NCBI GenBank assembly: GCA_030532065.1
Contig: JAUNLW010000010.1
Location: 1 to 51,259, forward strand
Direction: 5' to 3'
From: Eubacteriales bacterium
Lineage (GTDB): Bacteria; Bacillota; Clostridia; Saccharofermentanales; DTU023
DNA length: 51,259 nucleotides
Shown: piece after piece, positions 8,661 through 16,992 of the stretch
Layout: each line of letters begins with the position of its first letter
Position numbering within the stretch: position 1 is the stretch's first letter
The notes under the pieces: generated by a model
Told to the model about the DNA's origin: nothing
The model's input: only the letters and a program-made list of their open reading frames with translations
Database searches by the model: none
Translations under genes and position numbers: made by a program

Positions 8661-10301
8661 TTATGCGAAGAAGAGAGCCAGATCATCCTCCACTGTAGTA
8701 ATACCACTAAGGCCAAATTGGTCAATCAGCACCTCCGCGACGTTGGGCGACAGGAAAGCCGGCAGAGTGGGTCCCAGGTGGATATTCTTTACCCCCAGAT
8801 AGAGCAAAGCCAGCAGTACGATAACTGCTTTTTGCTCATACCAGGCAATGTTGTAGACAATGGGCAGGTCGTTGACGTCGGCCAGGCCAAAGATCTCTTG
8901 CAGTTTAAGCGCGATCAAAGCCAGAGAGTAGGAGTCATTGCACTGACCAGCATCCAGTACTCTGGGGATACCATTGATGTCACCAAGTGGCAATTTGTTA
9001 TAACGATATTTGGCGCAGCCAGCGGTAAGGATCACCGTGTCTTTGGGCAGTTTTTCGGCAAACTCAGTGTAGTATTCACGTGAACGCATACGGCCATCGC
9101 AACCAGCCATTACTACAAACTTCTTTATCGCGCCAGATTTGACCGCTTCTACGATCTGATCGGCTAAGGCAAAAACCTGGTTGTGGGCAAAACCACCTAC
9201 AATGCTGCCACTCTCAATTTCCTCTGGCGGCTGGCAAGTCTTGGCCTGAGCAATAATGCCGGAGAAGTCCTTTACGCTACCATATTCTCCCTCAATGTGG
9301 CGGCAGCCGGGATAGCCCGCGGCGCCAGTAGTCCAGAGTCGATCAATATAGCTGTCTGCTGGGGGCACAATGCAGTTAGTGGTCATGAGGATGGGACCAT
9401 TAAAAGAAGCGAATTCTTCTTTTTGTTTCCACCAGGCATTACCGTAGTTACCAGCAAAGTTAGGGTACTTCTTAAAGGCAGGATAGTATTGTGCCGGCAG
9501 CATTTCAGAGTGCGTGTACACATCAATGCCGGTTCCCTGAGTTTGCTCTAAGAGCTGCTCTAAGTCTTTGAGGTCATGGCCAGAAATCAGAATGCCGGGA
9601 TTATCGCGTACGCCGATATCTACCTGAGTAATCTCCGGATTACCATAGGCTCCAGTGTTAGCCGCGTCGAGCAAGGCCATACCCTGGACACCATATTTAC
9701 CGGTTTCCAGTGTCAGAGCCACCAGGTCATCTACATTAAGACTATTATCTAAAGTAGCGGCCAGGGCGCGTTGGATAAAGGCATCGACCTCCGGATCATC
9801 CCGTAAAAGAGCGTTAGCGTGTTTGCTGTAGGCCGAAAGTCCCTTTAAACCATAAGTTACCAACTCGCGCAGACTGCGGATATCTTCATCTTCTGTTGCC
9901 AAAACACCTACTTCATTAGCTCGGGCCTTAGCCTCAAATTCATCTTCAGTTCCCTGCCAGCTGACTGCGTCAGGCAGATTCTTAAGATCACTCATCTTAG
10001 CCAATAACTCCGCTTTTACTTGGAGTGTCTCTTTAATTCTTTCACGGATGGCCTGTTCATCAAAATTGGCGTTGGTAATAGTAGTAAAAAGATTAACGCT
10101 CACCAAATGGTTGATATCGGGGCTGATTTCTTTTCCCGATGCGCGTAATTTGCTCGTTAACCAGGAAAGGCCTTTAGTAACATAGATCAAAAGGTCCTGC
10201 ATGCTAGCGACTTCCGGCTTCTTGCCACAAACACCCTGTATGGTGCAACCTTGGCCTCTCGCGGTTTCCTGACATTGATAACAAAACATCTTATTTTCCA
10301 T
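8661..10301 (-). CDS. hcp: Hybrid-cluster protein (Hcp, hydroxylamine reductase family)
   Basis: A cytoplasmic iron-sulfur enzyme carrying a 4Fe-4S cluster and a 4Fe-2S-2O hybrid cluster. The family is annotated as hydroxylamine reductase and is known to act on nitric oxide. The N-terminal cysteines follow C-x2-C-x8-C-x5-C ([13 protein letters not shown]...C). Hybrid-cluster ligand regions are seen in [54 protein letters not shown] and AWYEQKAV. The start is set at the ATG after AAGGGAGAG, giving 546 residues; a TTG seven codons upstream lies inside that ribosome binding site. Upstream is a perfect TGTTGTT/AACAACA palindrome and a TATAAG -10 element, so it is probably controlled by the nearby Crp/Fnr regulator. 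Confidence 0.95.
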   Translation of the reverse strand: MENKMFCYQCQETARGQGCTIQGVCGKKPEVASMQDLLIYVTKGLSWLTSKLRASGKEISPDINHLVSVNLFTTITNANFDEQAIRERIKETLQVKAELLAKMSDLKNLPDAVSWQGTEDEFEAKARANEVGVLATEDEDIRSLRELVTYGLKGLSAYSKHANALLRDDPEVDAFIQRALAATLDNSLNVDDLVALTLETGKYGVQGMALLDAANTGAYGNPEITQVDIGVRDNPGILISGHDLKDLEQLLEQTQGTGIDVYTHSEMLPAQYYPAFKKYPNFAGNYGNAWWKQKEEFASFNGPILMTTNCIVPPADSYIDRLWTTGAAGYPGCRHIEGEYGSVKDFSGIIAQAKTCQPPEEIESGSIVGGFAHNQVFALADQIVEAVKSGAIKKFVVMAGCDGRMRSREYYTEFAEKLPKDTVILTAGCAKYRYNKLPLGDINGIPRVLDAGQCNDSYSLALIALKLQEIFGLADVNDLPIVYNIAWYEQKAVIVLLALLYLGVKNIHLGPTLPAFLSPNVAEVLIDQFGLSGITTVEDDLALFFA

Positions 10302-10386
10302 TTTTTTCTCTCCCTTATTCAATTACTTAAAAGGCCACTGTTACCTGACCTTGCACGTCTAGCTTATAGTTTTTGGTCAGGGATTT

Positions 10387-10404
10387 GTGTTGTTAAAACA
10401 ACAC
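10387..10404. promoter_or_regulatory. Palindromic operator upstream of hcp
   Basis: Perfect palindrome GTGTTGTT-AA-AACAACAC. On the minus strand a TATAAG -10 element lies at 10363-10368, so the centre of the palindrome falls about 40 bases before the expected transcription start, where Crp/Fnr proteins usually activate. The remaining gap 10302-10626 between hcp and the FNT gene also holds a TATACT element near 10552 that may serve the FNT gene. Confidence 0.75.
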
Positions 10405-10626
10405 GTTCTAAATGTTTGTGCAAACTGACAATCTGCTCTCTGTTTTTGCGATCATTGACGCGGTAAGATCGCTTGGTCTGACGAAAACTTACAGGTAGCA
10501 AAAAGTATCTGGCAATTAAGTAGTGTATTTAAAGCCCTATGGCTCGAGAGTGCTATACTTAAAGCCGTCGATCTAAGCTAATTGCTTATCATCGAGTATA
10601 TTGAAGCAGAGCTAAGGAGATGACTT

Positions 10627-11442
10627 ATGCAAGCAGCTAATAAATTCCTGGATAATTACGACAACATCGCCGTAAATAAAAGTCGGGCTTCCGCCGGTAA
10701 ACTTATACTCTTAGGCATCCTGGCAGGTTTTCTCATCGGTATGGGTGGCCTGGCCTCTACCATGGCTTCTTACGCCATAGAGAACCCCTCCGTCGCCAGG
10801 TTAGTTGCTGGCCTTATCTTTCCCGTCGGACTGATCATGGTTATTTTTACGGGAGCGGAACTTTTTACCGGTGACTGCCTGATCTTCATCGGCGTACTGG
10901 ACGGCAAAGTAAAGATTTCCGGTATGTTGCATAATTGGCTCTGGGTCTATTTGGGTAACTTCATTGGCTCTTTGCTCCTAAGCGCTGGCTATACCTTAGG
11001 CGGTAATTTTGCCTCCGGCAAAGAACAACTGGCTCTAGCCATGCTCAAGACTGCTAATACCAAGTGCTCGCTGGCTTTTGGACAAGCCTTTCTCTTAGGC
11101 ATCGGCTGTAATATTCTGGTTTGCCTTGCTGTTGCCACAGCCTTGATGGCAGAATCCGGCAGTGCCAAAGCCATCGCCGCCGCTGTACCCATCACCGCTT
11201 TCGTGATTGCCGGTTTTGAGCATAGCGTGGCAAATATGTACTACATTTCCGCAGGCCTTTTCCTGCAAGGTTTACCTCAAGCCACTAATTGGTTGAGCAC
11301 CGCCGAACTTAGTCTTAACAATCTCACCTGGGGCAACTTTTTTGTAGCAAACCTCTTACCTGTCACTCTTGGTAACATCGTAGGCGGCTGCCTCTTCGGC
11401 TGGCTCTTCAATCACTGTCATCATCAGCCGGCGGCCCAATAA
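10627..11442 (+). CDS. Formate/nitrite transporter (FNT) family channel
   Basis: A 271-residue pentameric-type anion channel of the inner membrane with about six hydrophobic segments. Typical FNT features are the N-terminal helix GKLILLGILAGFLIGMGG, the loop around GAELFTGDCLIF, NILVCLAVA, and GFEHSVANMYYI, which contains the conserved histidine/asparagine region. Family members carry formate, nitrite or hydrosulfide; the sequence alone does not decide which. Its divergent position beside hcp and a Crp/Fnr regulon makes nitrite a reasonable guess. A clear ribosome binding site (AAGGAG) precedes the ATG, and a strong terminator follows. Confidence 0.9.
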   Translation: MQAANKFLDNYDNIAVNKSRASAGKLILLGILAGFLIGMGGLASTMASYAIENPSVARLVAGLIFPVGLIMVIFTGAELFTGDCLIFIGVLDGKVKISGMLHNWLWVYLGNFIGSLLLSAGYTLGGNFASGKEQLALAMLKTANTKCSLAFGQAFLLGIGCNILVCLAVATALMAESGSAKAIAAAVPITAFVIAGFEHSVANMYYISAGLFLQGLPQATNWLSTAELSLNNLTWGNFFVANLLPVTLGNIVGGCLFGWLFNHCHHQPAAQ

Positions 11443-11467
11443 ACCACAAACTAACTCTTAAACTAAC

Positions 11468-11511
11468 AGTACCCCCAGGCGAACCAACACTCGTTTGGGG
11501 GTACTTTATTT
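11468..11511 (+). terminator. Terminator after the FNT channel gene
   Basis: Ten-base perfect arms AGTACCCCCA and TGGGGGTACT with an 18-base loop, followed by TTATTT. Confidence 0.85.
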
Positions 11512-11539
11512 GAGATCGAATTACAAGTAAGATCCGAGC

Positions 11540-11725
11540 TTATTTTTCCTCAATGGCTGATACGGGGCAGCTAGCTTGAGCTTCGGCCGCGCTGTCCAGC
11601 GCAGATTCCGGTACATCAGCGTCAATGGCCTCCGCCTTACCTTGATCATTTAGAGAAAAGACTTCCGGGCAAATATCGGCGCAAAGTCCACAACCGATGC
11701 ATTGTTCATTTACAAAATACCGCAT
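11540..11725 (-). CDS. Small 4Fe-4S ferredoxin
   Basis: A 61-residue cytoplasmic electron carrier. The first cluster motif is C-x2-C-x2-C (CIGCGLCADICPEVF) and the fourth ligand is the late cysteine in SCPVSAI, the pattern of single-cluster ferredoxins such as those of Thermotoga; the cysteine before PEVF and another may be structural. The gene is divergent from the Crp/Fnr regulator and shares its intergenic region, including the palindromic operator, so the two are likely co-regulated. It may supply electrons to Hcp; this is inference. Confidence 0.9.
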   Translation of the reverse strand: MRYFVNEQCIGCGLCADICPEVFSLNDQGKAEAIDADVPESALDSAAEAQASCPVSAIEEK

Positions 11726-11779
11726 AAATTCCTCCTTTGAAGCTAAGATTCTGAATCGCTTGACTCAGGTCTCTCTTGC

Positions 11780-11808
11780 TTGACTTCTTGTTTATAGTCT
11801 ACTATGCT
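11780..11808 (+). promoter_or_regulatory. Promoter of the Crp/Fnr regulator gene
   Basis: TTGACT and TATGCT are separated by 17 bases. The expected start of transcription is near 11815, just before the palindromic operator, an arrangement that suggests autorepression. Confidence 0.6.
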
Positions 11809-11822
11809 GCGAATAAAGTTTA

Positions 11823-11838
11823 TGTTGTTCTAACAACA
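11823..11838. promoter_or_regulatory. Palindromic operator between ferredoxin and Crp/Fnr genes
   Basis: Perfect palindrome TGTTGTT-CT-AACAACA, the same arms as the sites before hcp and the hemerythrin gene. It lies just downstream of the regulator promoter and 13 bases before the regulator start codon. Confidence 0.75.
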
Positions 11839-11851
11839 AGGGAGCAGAATT

Positions 11852-12526
11852 ATGGACTATTCATTTTTGGCAAGTACAGCTCTATTCCAAGGTATCCGTG
11901 AGGATGAAATAAAGCATTTGATGTCCTGCTTAAGCGCTCGAGAAGTCAATTATCGCAAAGGTGAAATAATCTACTCGACCGATACCGTTGTTACAGACAT
12001 TGGTATTGTGGAAAGCGGCAGTGTCAATATTGTGGTCAATTTTTATTGGGGAGACAGCCAGATCTTGGGCCATATCCCTGCCGGCGATATCTTTGCCGAA
12101 AATTATGCCGCCATTCCCGGCAAGGAATTGCTTTGTGATGTAGTGGCTGCAGAAGACAGTCAAATACTGTTCCTCAATTTGCAGAGGCTCTTGACTAAAT
12201 GTCGCCAGCTTTGTAATTTTCACCAACTCCTGATCAACAATCTGCTCCAAATTTCCGCCCAAAAGAATCTCAATCTCTCCAGCAGGATGTTACATATAGG
12301 GCCGCGCGGTACGCGCGATCGGCTGCTCTCATATCTGTCAGAACAGGCAAAACTCAAAGGCTCCGAGCATTTCCGCATTCCCTTTGATCGTCAACAGTTG
12401 GCCGATTACCTGGGTGTAGAACGTTCTGCCATGTCCAACGAACTAAGCAAAATGCGCCGTGACGGCCTTATTGACTTCCACAAGAATGAGTTTATCCTGA
12501 AAAAAGCCGATCTAGATAGGTATTAG
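11852..12526 (+). CDS. Crp/Fnr-family transcription regulator, HcpR-like
   Basis: A 224-residue regulator with an N-terminal cyclic-nucleotide-type beta barrel (about residues 10-115), a dimer helix, and a C-terminal winged helix whose recognition region is LADYLGVERSAMSNELSKM. The N-terminal Fnr-type cysteine cluster is absent, so an oxygen-labile 4Fe-4S sensor is unlikely; a C-x3-C pair (KCRQLCNFHQ) near the dimer helix resembles related clostridial regulators. Its promoter carries the same palindrome found before hcp and the hemerythrin gene, which fits the known HcpR role of controlling nitric-oxide and nitrosative-stress genes. The signal (heme/NO or other) is not visible. Confidence 0.85.
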   Translation: MDYSFLASTALFQGIREDEIKHLMSCLSAREVNYRKGEIIYSTDTVVTDIGIVESGSVNIVVNFYWGDSQILGHIPAGDIFAENYAAIPGKELLCDVVAAEDSQILFLNLQRLLTKCRQLCNFHQLLINNLLQISAQKNLNLSSRMLHIGPRGTRDRLLSYLSEQAKLKGSEHFRIPFDRQQLADYLGVERSAMSNELSKMRRDGLIDFHKNEFILKKADLDRY

Positions 12527-12606
12527 CCGTCTTCCTGGTTAAAATGCTTTACTTGGTCGTCTACTATCAACCGGCAGTCGTAAAGCAACCTGTACCTGCT
12601 CATTAT

Positions 12607-13242
12607 TTAGTATTGATTTTTGTTATAAATTTTTACTGAAAGCCTGTAAGAGATAAAATTAAGCACCAGCGTAAGTCCCAGACCCGCAAGGCTAAGTGGC
12701 ACAAAAGGCAGTCCCTCAGGCTGTGACTGGCCTTGTAGCCAAGACACCATAGGCGGTAAAATCCGCGGCAATAAAAAATTGAAAGCTATGACATAGATGA
12801 ACATAAAAGCAACACTTGCTTTTTGCGTATCGAATTTATAAATGATGGGCAGTTCCACCGCAGAAGTCCCGGCTGCTAAAAGCATGATCAAGCTCATTTG
12901 TGCATACCAGGGCAGAGGTAAGCTCTGTTGCGGCGCAAACCAGCTAATCGCCGGCACAGAAAAGATTCCCGGTAAGCACATCAGCCAGATGAAAGCATAT
13001 CGCCCAAGCACAATAGTTCGCGCTTCTAGCGGCGAGGCAGCCAAATATTTATCAATTTGTGACACAAGATCAGCGCCAAAAACCGCGGAGATCGTAATCA
13101 TAGGCAACCACACAAAAGCCAAAGGCATAATTGCCAGCTTGCCATCTGAATAGGTGTAGACACAAAGACACAGCAAGAGCAGCAAAGCCAAAAGTAATTG
13201 CTTCCAGATAGTCAAAAATTCCTTATAGATAACCGCTTTCAT
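12607..13242 (-). CDS. ABC-2 type transporter permease
   Basis: A 211-residue membrane protein with about six hydrophobic segments and little else; the N-terminal MKAVIYKEFLTIWKQLL is typical of ABC-2 permeases. Its start codon overlaps the stop of the ATPase gene (TAATG), so the two are translationally coupled. Together with the ATPase and GntR genes it forms a YtrA-type regulated exporter. The substrate is unknown; relatives respond to cell-wall-active compounds. Confidence 0.8.
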   Translation of the reverse strand: MKAVIYKEFLTIWKQLLLALLLLLCLCVYTYSDGKLAIMPLAFVWLPMITISAVFGADLVSQIDKYLAASPLEARTIVLGRYAFIWLMCLPGIFSVPAISWFAPQQSLPLPWYAQMSLIMLLAAGTSAVELPIIYKFDTQKASVAFMFIYVIAFNFLLPRILPPMVSWLQGQSQPEGLPFVPLSLAGLGLTLVLNFISYRLSVKIYNKNQY

Positions 13243-14090
13243 TAGCGTGACCCCTTAATCATATAGACCATGATTTCCTCAACCGTAGCCTTCTCAAGTT
13301 CCATGTTTACTGGTACCAGATCTCGCTTAACCAGCACATCTGCTCCAAAACGGTGGACTCGTTTACCCACAACAGCGCTGGGGTCAAGCTCGGCCAACTG
13401 TTCTTTGCTTAGCGAGGTCAGGCCGTATTTTTCTGTTAGCGTATCCTTCGCTTCCATAAAAAGCAGTCTTCCTTCATGCACAAAGGCGATATAATCCGCG
13501 ATCTTTTCTATGTCCGATAAGATATGAGAAGAAATCAAAATTGTGTGTCGCTCATCTTGCAGATACTCCAACAAAATATCCAGGACATCATCACGAATCA
13601 CCGGGTCCAGTCCACTAGTCGCCTCATCCAAAAGCAATAATTTAGCCTGGTGAGATAACGCCAGGGCCAGCGCCAGTTGCATTCGCATACCGCGCGAATA
13701 CAACTTGATCGCTCGCTCATCTGGCAGTTTGAAGCGCTTGCACAAAGCCCTAAAGGTCTCCGTTTGCCAAGCATCTCCATATAAATAGCGGTGGAAAGTC
13801 TCGGCTTGTTTAAGCTTCATCTCACCAGGTAAAAACAGCTCATCAAAAACAAAAGCCAGGTCTTGTTTCTCTTTCGGCCCCATAGTCTGGGTATCATGGC
13901 CTAAGAGCCTAATCGTTCCTCCGTCAGGACGCATAAGTCCAAGCATCAGCTTGATCGTGGTACTTTTGCCAGCGCCGTTCTCACCAATATAGCCGACCAC
14001 CGAGCCCTCCGGTACTAGCATGTCCAGCGGGCCAAGTTGAAAACTGTCCAATCTTTTCCAAATGCCTTTAAGCTCAATCGCATTTGTCAT
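13242..14090 (-). CDS. ABC transporter ATP-binding protein (YtrB/BcrA-like)
   Basis: The energising subunit of the neighbouring ABC-2 permease. Walker A is GENGAGKST, the Q-loop region is FVFDELFLPGEM, the signature region is KLYSRGMRMQLALALAL (a YtrB-like variant of the usual SGG motif), Walker B is LLLLDEATSGLDP and the switch histidine lies in ISSHILSDIE. The start is set at the ATG preceded by GGAGG at 14098-14102, giving 282 residues and a 17-base overlap with the GntR gene; longer in-frame starts have no ribosome binding site. The order GntR-ATPase-permease matches YtrA-type operons. Confidence 0.88.
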   Translation of the reverse strand: MTNAIELKGIWKRLDSFQLGPLDMLVPEGSVVGYIGENGAGKSTTIKLMLGLMRPDGGTIRLLGHDTQTMGPKEKQDLAFVFDELFLPGEMKLKQAETFHRYLYGDAWQTETFRALCKRFKLPDERAIKLYSRGMRMQLALALALSHQAKLLLLDEATSGLDPVIRDDVLDILLEYLQDERHTILISSHILSDIEKIADYIAFVHEGRLLFMEAKDTLTEKYGLTSLSKEQLAELDPSAVVGKRVHRFGADVLVKRDLVPVNMELEKATVEEIMVYMIKGSR

Positions 14091-14460
14091 CAGCATCCTC
14101 CAAAAGTCGCAACATCGTTTCCAGCTCCGTTGGGGGGATTGCTGCCAATTTGGCATAGTGCAAGGCTTCTGTAAGGCTGGCTTCGATCTTTCGTAAGAGA
14201 GTTTCCCGCATCAGTTCTTGATTTTTGGCGGCTACAAAACTTCCCTTGCCCTGGACCGAATGAATATAACCCTCGCGCTCTAGCTCGTCGTAGGCTCGCT
14301 TAGTGGTGATCACACTGATACGCAGTTCTTTAGCCAATAAACGAATAGAAGGTAATTGCTCATTTTCTTCCAATTTGCCACTGAGAATCGCTTCTCGGAT
14401 CTGATTCTTTATCTGCAAATAAATGGGATCGTTGCTTGAGTTTTTTATCTGTATGTTCAC
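14074..14460 (-). CDS. GntR-family regulator, YtrA subfamily
   Basis: A 128-residue regulator: winged helix at about residues 5-75 (DPIYLQIKNQIREAI, then SIRLLAKELRISVITTKRAY and a GKGSFVA wing) and a short C-terminal dimer helix, the compact layout of the YtrA subgroup. The start is the GTG behind AAAGGAG; a TTG six codons earlier would overlap that ribosome binding site. It heads the exporter operon and its promoter contains a perfect palindrome TGTATATATACA over the -10 region, so it most likely represses its own operon until a ligand is bound. Confidence 0.88.
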   Translation of the reverse strand: MNIQIKNSSNDPIYLQIKNQIREAILSGKLEENEQLPSIRLLAKELRISVITTKRAYDELEREGYIHSVQGKGSFVAAKNQELMRETLLRKIEASLTEALHYAKLAAIPPTELETMLRLLEDADDKCD

Positions 14461-14486
14461 AAGCCTCTCCTTTCCCAACTGTTCAT

Positions 14487-14515
14487 ATTGTATATATACA
14501 CTCTTGGGGTGTCAA
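14487..14515 (-). promoter_or_regulatory. GntR operon promoter with overlapping operator
   Basis: On the minus strand TTGACA (14510-14515) and TACAAT (14487-14492) are 17 bases apart. The perfect palindrome TGTATATATACA at 14489-14500 overlaps the -10 box, so repressor binding would block RNA polymerase. Confidence 0.75.
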
Positions 14516-14667
14516 GAGCGCTAACCGCACAGTTGAGTTTAATCCTCTTTTGCGAAAGTAATCGACAGGTCACTAGCCACGATATCAGTTTCTGCGCCTA
14601 ATAGACACCAACGCCATGGAAAGGTATGGGCCTGTGTATTCACCATGTCAGCAGTAAATAATGCCTT

Positions 14668-16407
14668 TTAGCCCAAGAAATGTTCTTTGGCAAATTCCAT
14701 ATCCTGGACAATCTCCAGCGTACCCAGGTATTTACCCTGTTTATCGCGAACAGCCATATAATTGACGAACATAGTCCGTCCACCCTTTTCCATCCATACA
14801 GGTACTTGATCGCGTCTACCGTGACGGAAATCTTCAATAATTTGGCGCACTAAGGGTTCAATTTTGGGTGGGTGGCAAGAGTAAACATTCCTATCAATGG
14901 CCATACTCGGGCGTTTGAAAACCTTGGGTACATCGTTGAAGAAGCGGTTGATATCATCCGCGTCTACAAATGTGATTTCCAGTGGAATGGTGTCAAGGAG
15001 TGCTGTCAGCTGTTCCAAAGTAAAGTGGCCGCCAGGAAGGACGATCTCATCGATCAACTCTAAAGGTTTCTCCTCTTTGTTTGCCGCGGTCTTTGCTTTT
15101 ACCTTTGTTTCCGCCTCCGGCCAGACTTCTGGTTCAACACCCAAGCAAGTGGCATAGTCTTTCGCGTCATGGTAAATGCCTTGCCAATCTTCTTCCGTAA
15201 AGTAGACCGCGCAGAGGGGGTAGAGAATATTTTTCTCTTTGTAGATCATTTCTTCCACGCGCTGTAGCACAGCGGCTAGACGATCTTGCCATTCCTGATT
15301 ATGCTCAGTCTTTCTACTTAACTCTGACAACTCATCTCTAATCTCGTCATCCACTGTCCACATAACATCGGACGGTCCGGTTACCCCATATTGAACCTTG
15401 AGATGAGGGTAGATGAGATCTCCTTTCTTAGCGTAGTGGATAGCTACTTCTCGAATGTCAGGTAGAAGTTCTTCGTTCTTAGTAGATGCGAACTCTGACA
15501 GCAGTTTAGCCAAAGCTTCATTTTCCTTAGTGAAGGTAGAGAGCGGATGGCCTGGGATTTCAGCCAAAGCCTGGGCTCGCGCTTCCCTGTTCGTACCATC
15601 TACCGGTCTAAAGCTGGCCTGCTTAGCCATAACATCCTTTATCTGTTTTTGGCGTACTGATTCCTCTACCGCTACCTGATTTTCCCGAACTTGTTCCTGT
15701 TTTTCCCGAACTTGTTCCTTCACAGCTACCTGTTTATGCCTGACTGAGTCAGCTTCTACTGTCTGTTGCCGGCGCAATGATTCCTCCACCGCTTGCTCTG
15801 CCTGAGCTATTTGTTCTTCTTTAGTAGCGCCGTGAAAGAGAGCAGAGTGTAAATCACAAAGTCGCTGCACCTCTTCAAGCGGCGTGCCTTCCTTGATCAT
15901 TTCCTGCTCGGCTTCCATGATCTCCAAAGCATCTACCGCTTCAAAATCACGCACAAAATCTTTTCTTACAACTTCCAGATCTTCACCTTCACTTAGGCGA
16001 CGCAATAAGGCTTTAAGCTGTTCTTTGCGGTTATTGACCTCGGATTTCCGTTGCTTATGCTCCTTGAGCGCTTGATCTTCAGTTGCGTTTTTTGAACCAT
16101 CATTTTGAGTTACTTCGTTAGCTGCTGAAGCGTTCTCTACTTGGCCTTTCGCCTTGTCTTTCGCTCCCAAGTCAGGCATCTCCCCAACCAACTGGAAACC
16201 CTTAGCCTGTAAAGCAATTACCACGTCTAGCATAGGAATATTCTTCATCTTTGCGCCTTTAGGCAGGGTCATTATTTTGCCCACAGAATGGAGCATTGCG
16301 GGTTTTGCCACTTCAGTCAAACCCAGATCAACCATAATATCTATTAATTCAGGATAGGCTTTGGTTAGTTCATATACAGTTTTATTGAGATCTATTTGTT
16401 TAGCCAT
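14668..16407 (-). CDS. DUF1858-DUF438-hemerythrin-PAS protein
   Basis: A 579-residue cytoplasmic protein. Domains in order: DUF1858 (about residues 4-75, LNKTVYELTKAYPELIDIM), a DUF438 helical segment (about 128-195), a charged glutamine-rich coiled coil (about 200-262), a hemerythrin-like region (about 285-415) with histidines in GHPLSTF, AIHYAKKGDLIYPHL and an EKNILYPL segment, and a C-terminal PAS-like domain (about 460-575). Di-iron hemerythrin domains bind oxygen or nitric oxide; related proteins sense or repair. The start is the ATG after AAGGAGAAG; a longer start would lie inside the upstream operator. The palindrome at 16469-16484 puts it in the proposed Crp/Fnr regulon. The coiled-coil insert looks repeat-expanded. 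Confidence 0.85.
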   Translation of the reverse strand: MAKQIDLNKTVYELTKAYPELIDIMVDLGLTEVAKPAMLHSVGKIMTLPKGAKMKNIPMLDVVIALQAKGFQLVGEMPDLGAKDKAKGQVENASAANEVTQNDGSKNATEDQALKEHKQRKSEVNNRKEQLKALLRRLSEGEDLEVVRKDFVRDFEAVDALEIMEAEQEMIKEGTPLEEVQRLCDLHSALFHGATKEEQIAQAEQAVEESLRRQQTVEADSVRHKQVAVKEQVREKQEQVRENQVAVEESVRQKQIKDVMAKQASFRPVDGTNREARAQALAEIPGHPLSTFTKENEALAKLLSEFASTKNEELLPDIREVAIHYAKKGDLIYPHLKVQYGVTGPSDVMWTVDDEIRDELSELSRKTEHNQEWQDRLAAVLQRVEEMIYKEKNILYPLCAVYFTEEDWQGIYHDAKDYATCLGVEPEVWPEAETKVKAKTAANKEEKPLELIDEIVLPGGHFTLEQLTALLDTIPLEITFVDADDINRFFNDVPKVFKRPSMAIDRNVYSCHPPKIEPLVRQIIEDFRHGRRDQVPVWMEKGGRTMFVNYMAVRDKQGKYLGTLEIVQDMEFAKEHFLG

Positions 16408-16468
16408 AGGATTCTTCTCCTTTACTTTGTTAACTGAGTCTATTATGCCTGGTGGGAGCTGCCGTTTG

Positions 16469-16484
16469 TGTTGTTTTAACAACA
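16469..16484. promoter_or_regulatory. Palindromic operator upstream of the hemerythrin gene
   Basis: Perfect palindrome TGTTGTT-TT-AACAACA. A CATAAT -10 element lies at 16442-16447 on the minus strand, placing the palindrome centre about 41 bases before the expected start, a classic activation position for Crp/Fnr proteins. Confidence 0.75.
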
Positions 16485-16585
16485 TGGCTGTATTGCGTAA
16501 CGTTGGTATCTTCTTTTGGTCGTAAAATTTTCAAATTGCTGATATTTTATATTTTTCAACTTACTTTTCAATCTTGATATTTCTG

Positions 16586-16954
16586 GATTTTTCGTCATTT
16601 CTTCTAGTAATGGGTGGTGGCAACGGTGTGGGGCGGGCCTGCTAAATCGGAGTTCTGAGATTTCCCGTAAAGTTTGCAGATAATGGGTGGTGCCAACAGG
16701 GCAAAGCTGGCCTTGAAGGCCAATAAAGATTGGTAATTCTGGATTTCCCGTAAAATTTGCAAGTAATGGGTGATTGTTCCACCCATTACCTGCAGATTTG
16801 TAGCAGAAACGCAAACCAGCGATTTACTAAGCCAAGCAAGGGCTGACCGGCCACCCATTATCCGCAGATTTTACGTAGAATTGGAAAAGTCGAATCTAGA
16901 TGGTGTTCCACGACTGCTAAGCCCACCCATTATCTGCAGATTTGCACAGCAGTT
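16586..16954. repeat. Repeat island A (mirror array of 32-bp cores)
   Basis: Three minus-oriented cores (16586-16617, 16659-16690, 16742-16773) are followed, across the centre GGGTGATTGTTCCACCC, by three plus-oriented cores (16779-16810, 16851-16882, 16923-16954). A plus core begins CCACCCATTA, has TGCAGATTT in the middle, and ends near ACGTAGAATT. Core starts on the right side are 72 bases apart. Spacers are related to those of island B, 6504 bases downstream. The island fills the gap between the hemerythrin gene and the EFR1 gene; no gene is credible in it. Confidence 0.85.
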
Positions 16955-16992
16955 CACTAGTTCGCTTGAGCTAATAGGCTCAGAGCCTTCCC

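Noticed and set aside
10302..10322. Longer hcp start at a TTG
   Set aside because: It would place the ribosome binding site inside the coding region; the ATG at 10301 has correct spacing and gives the usual N-terminus.
16408..16485. Longer start for the hemerythrin-PAS protein
   Set aside because: It would overlap the palindromic operator and -10 element, while the ATG at 16407 follows AAGGAGAAG.
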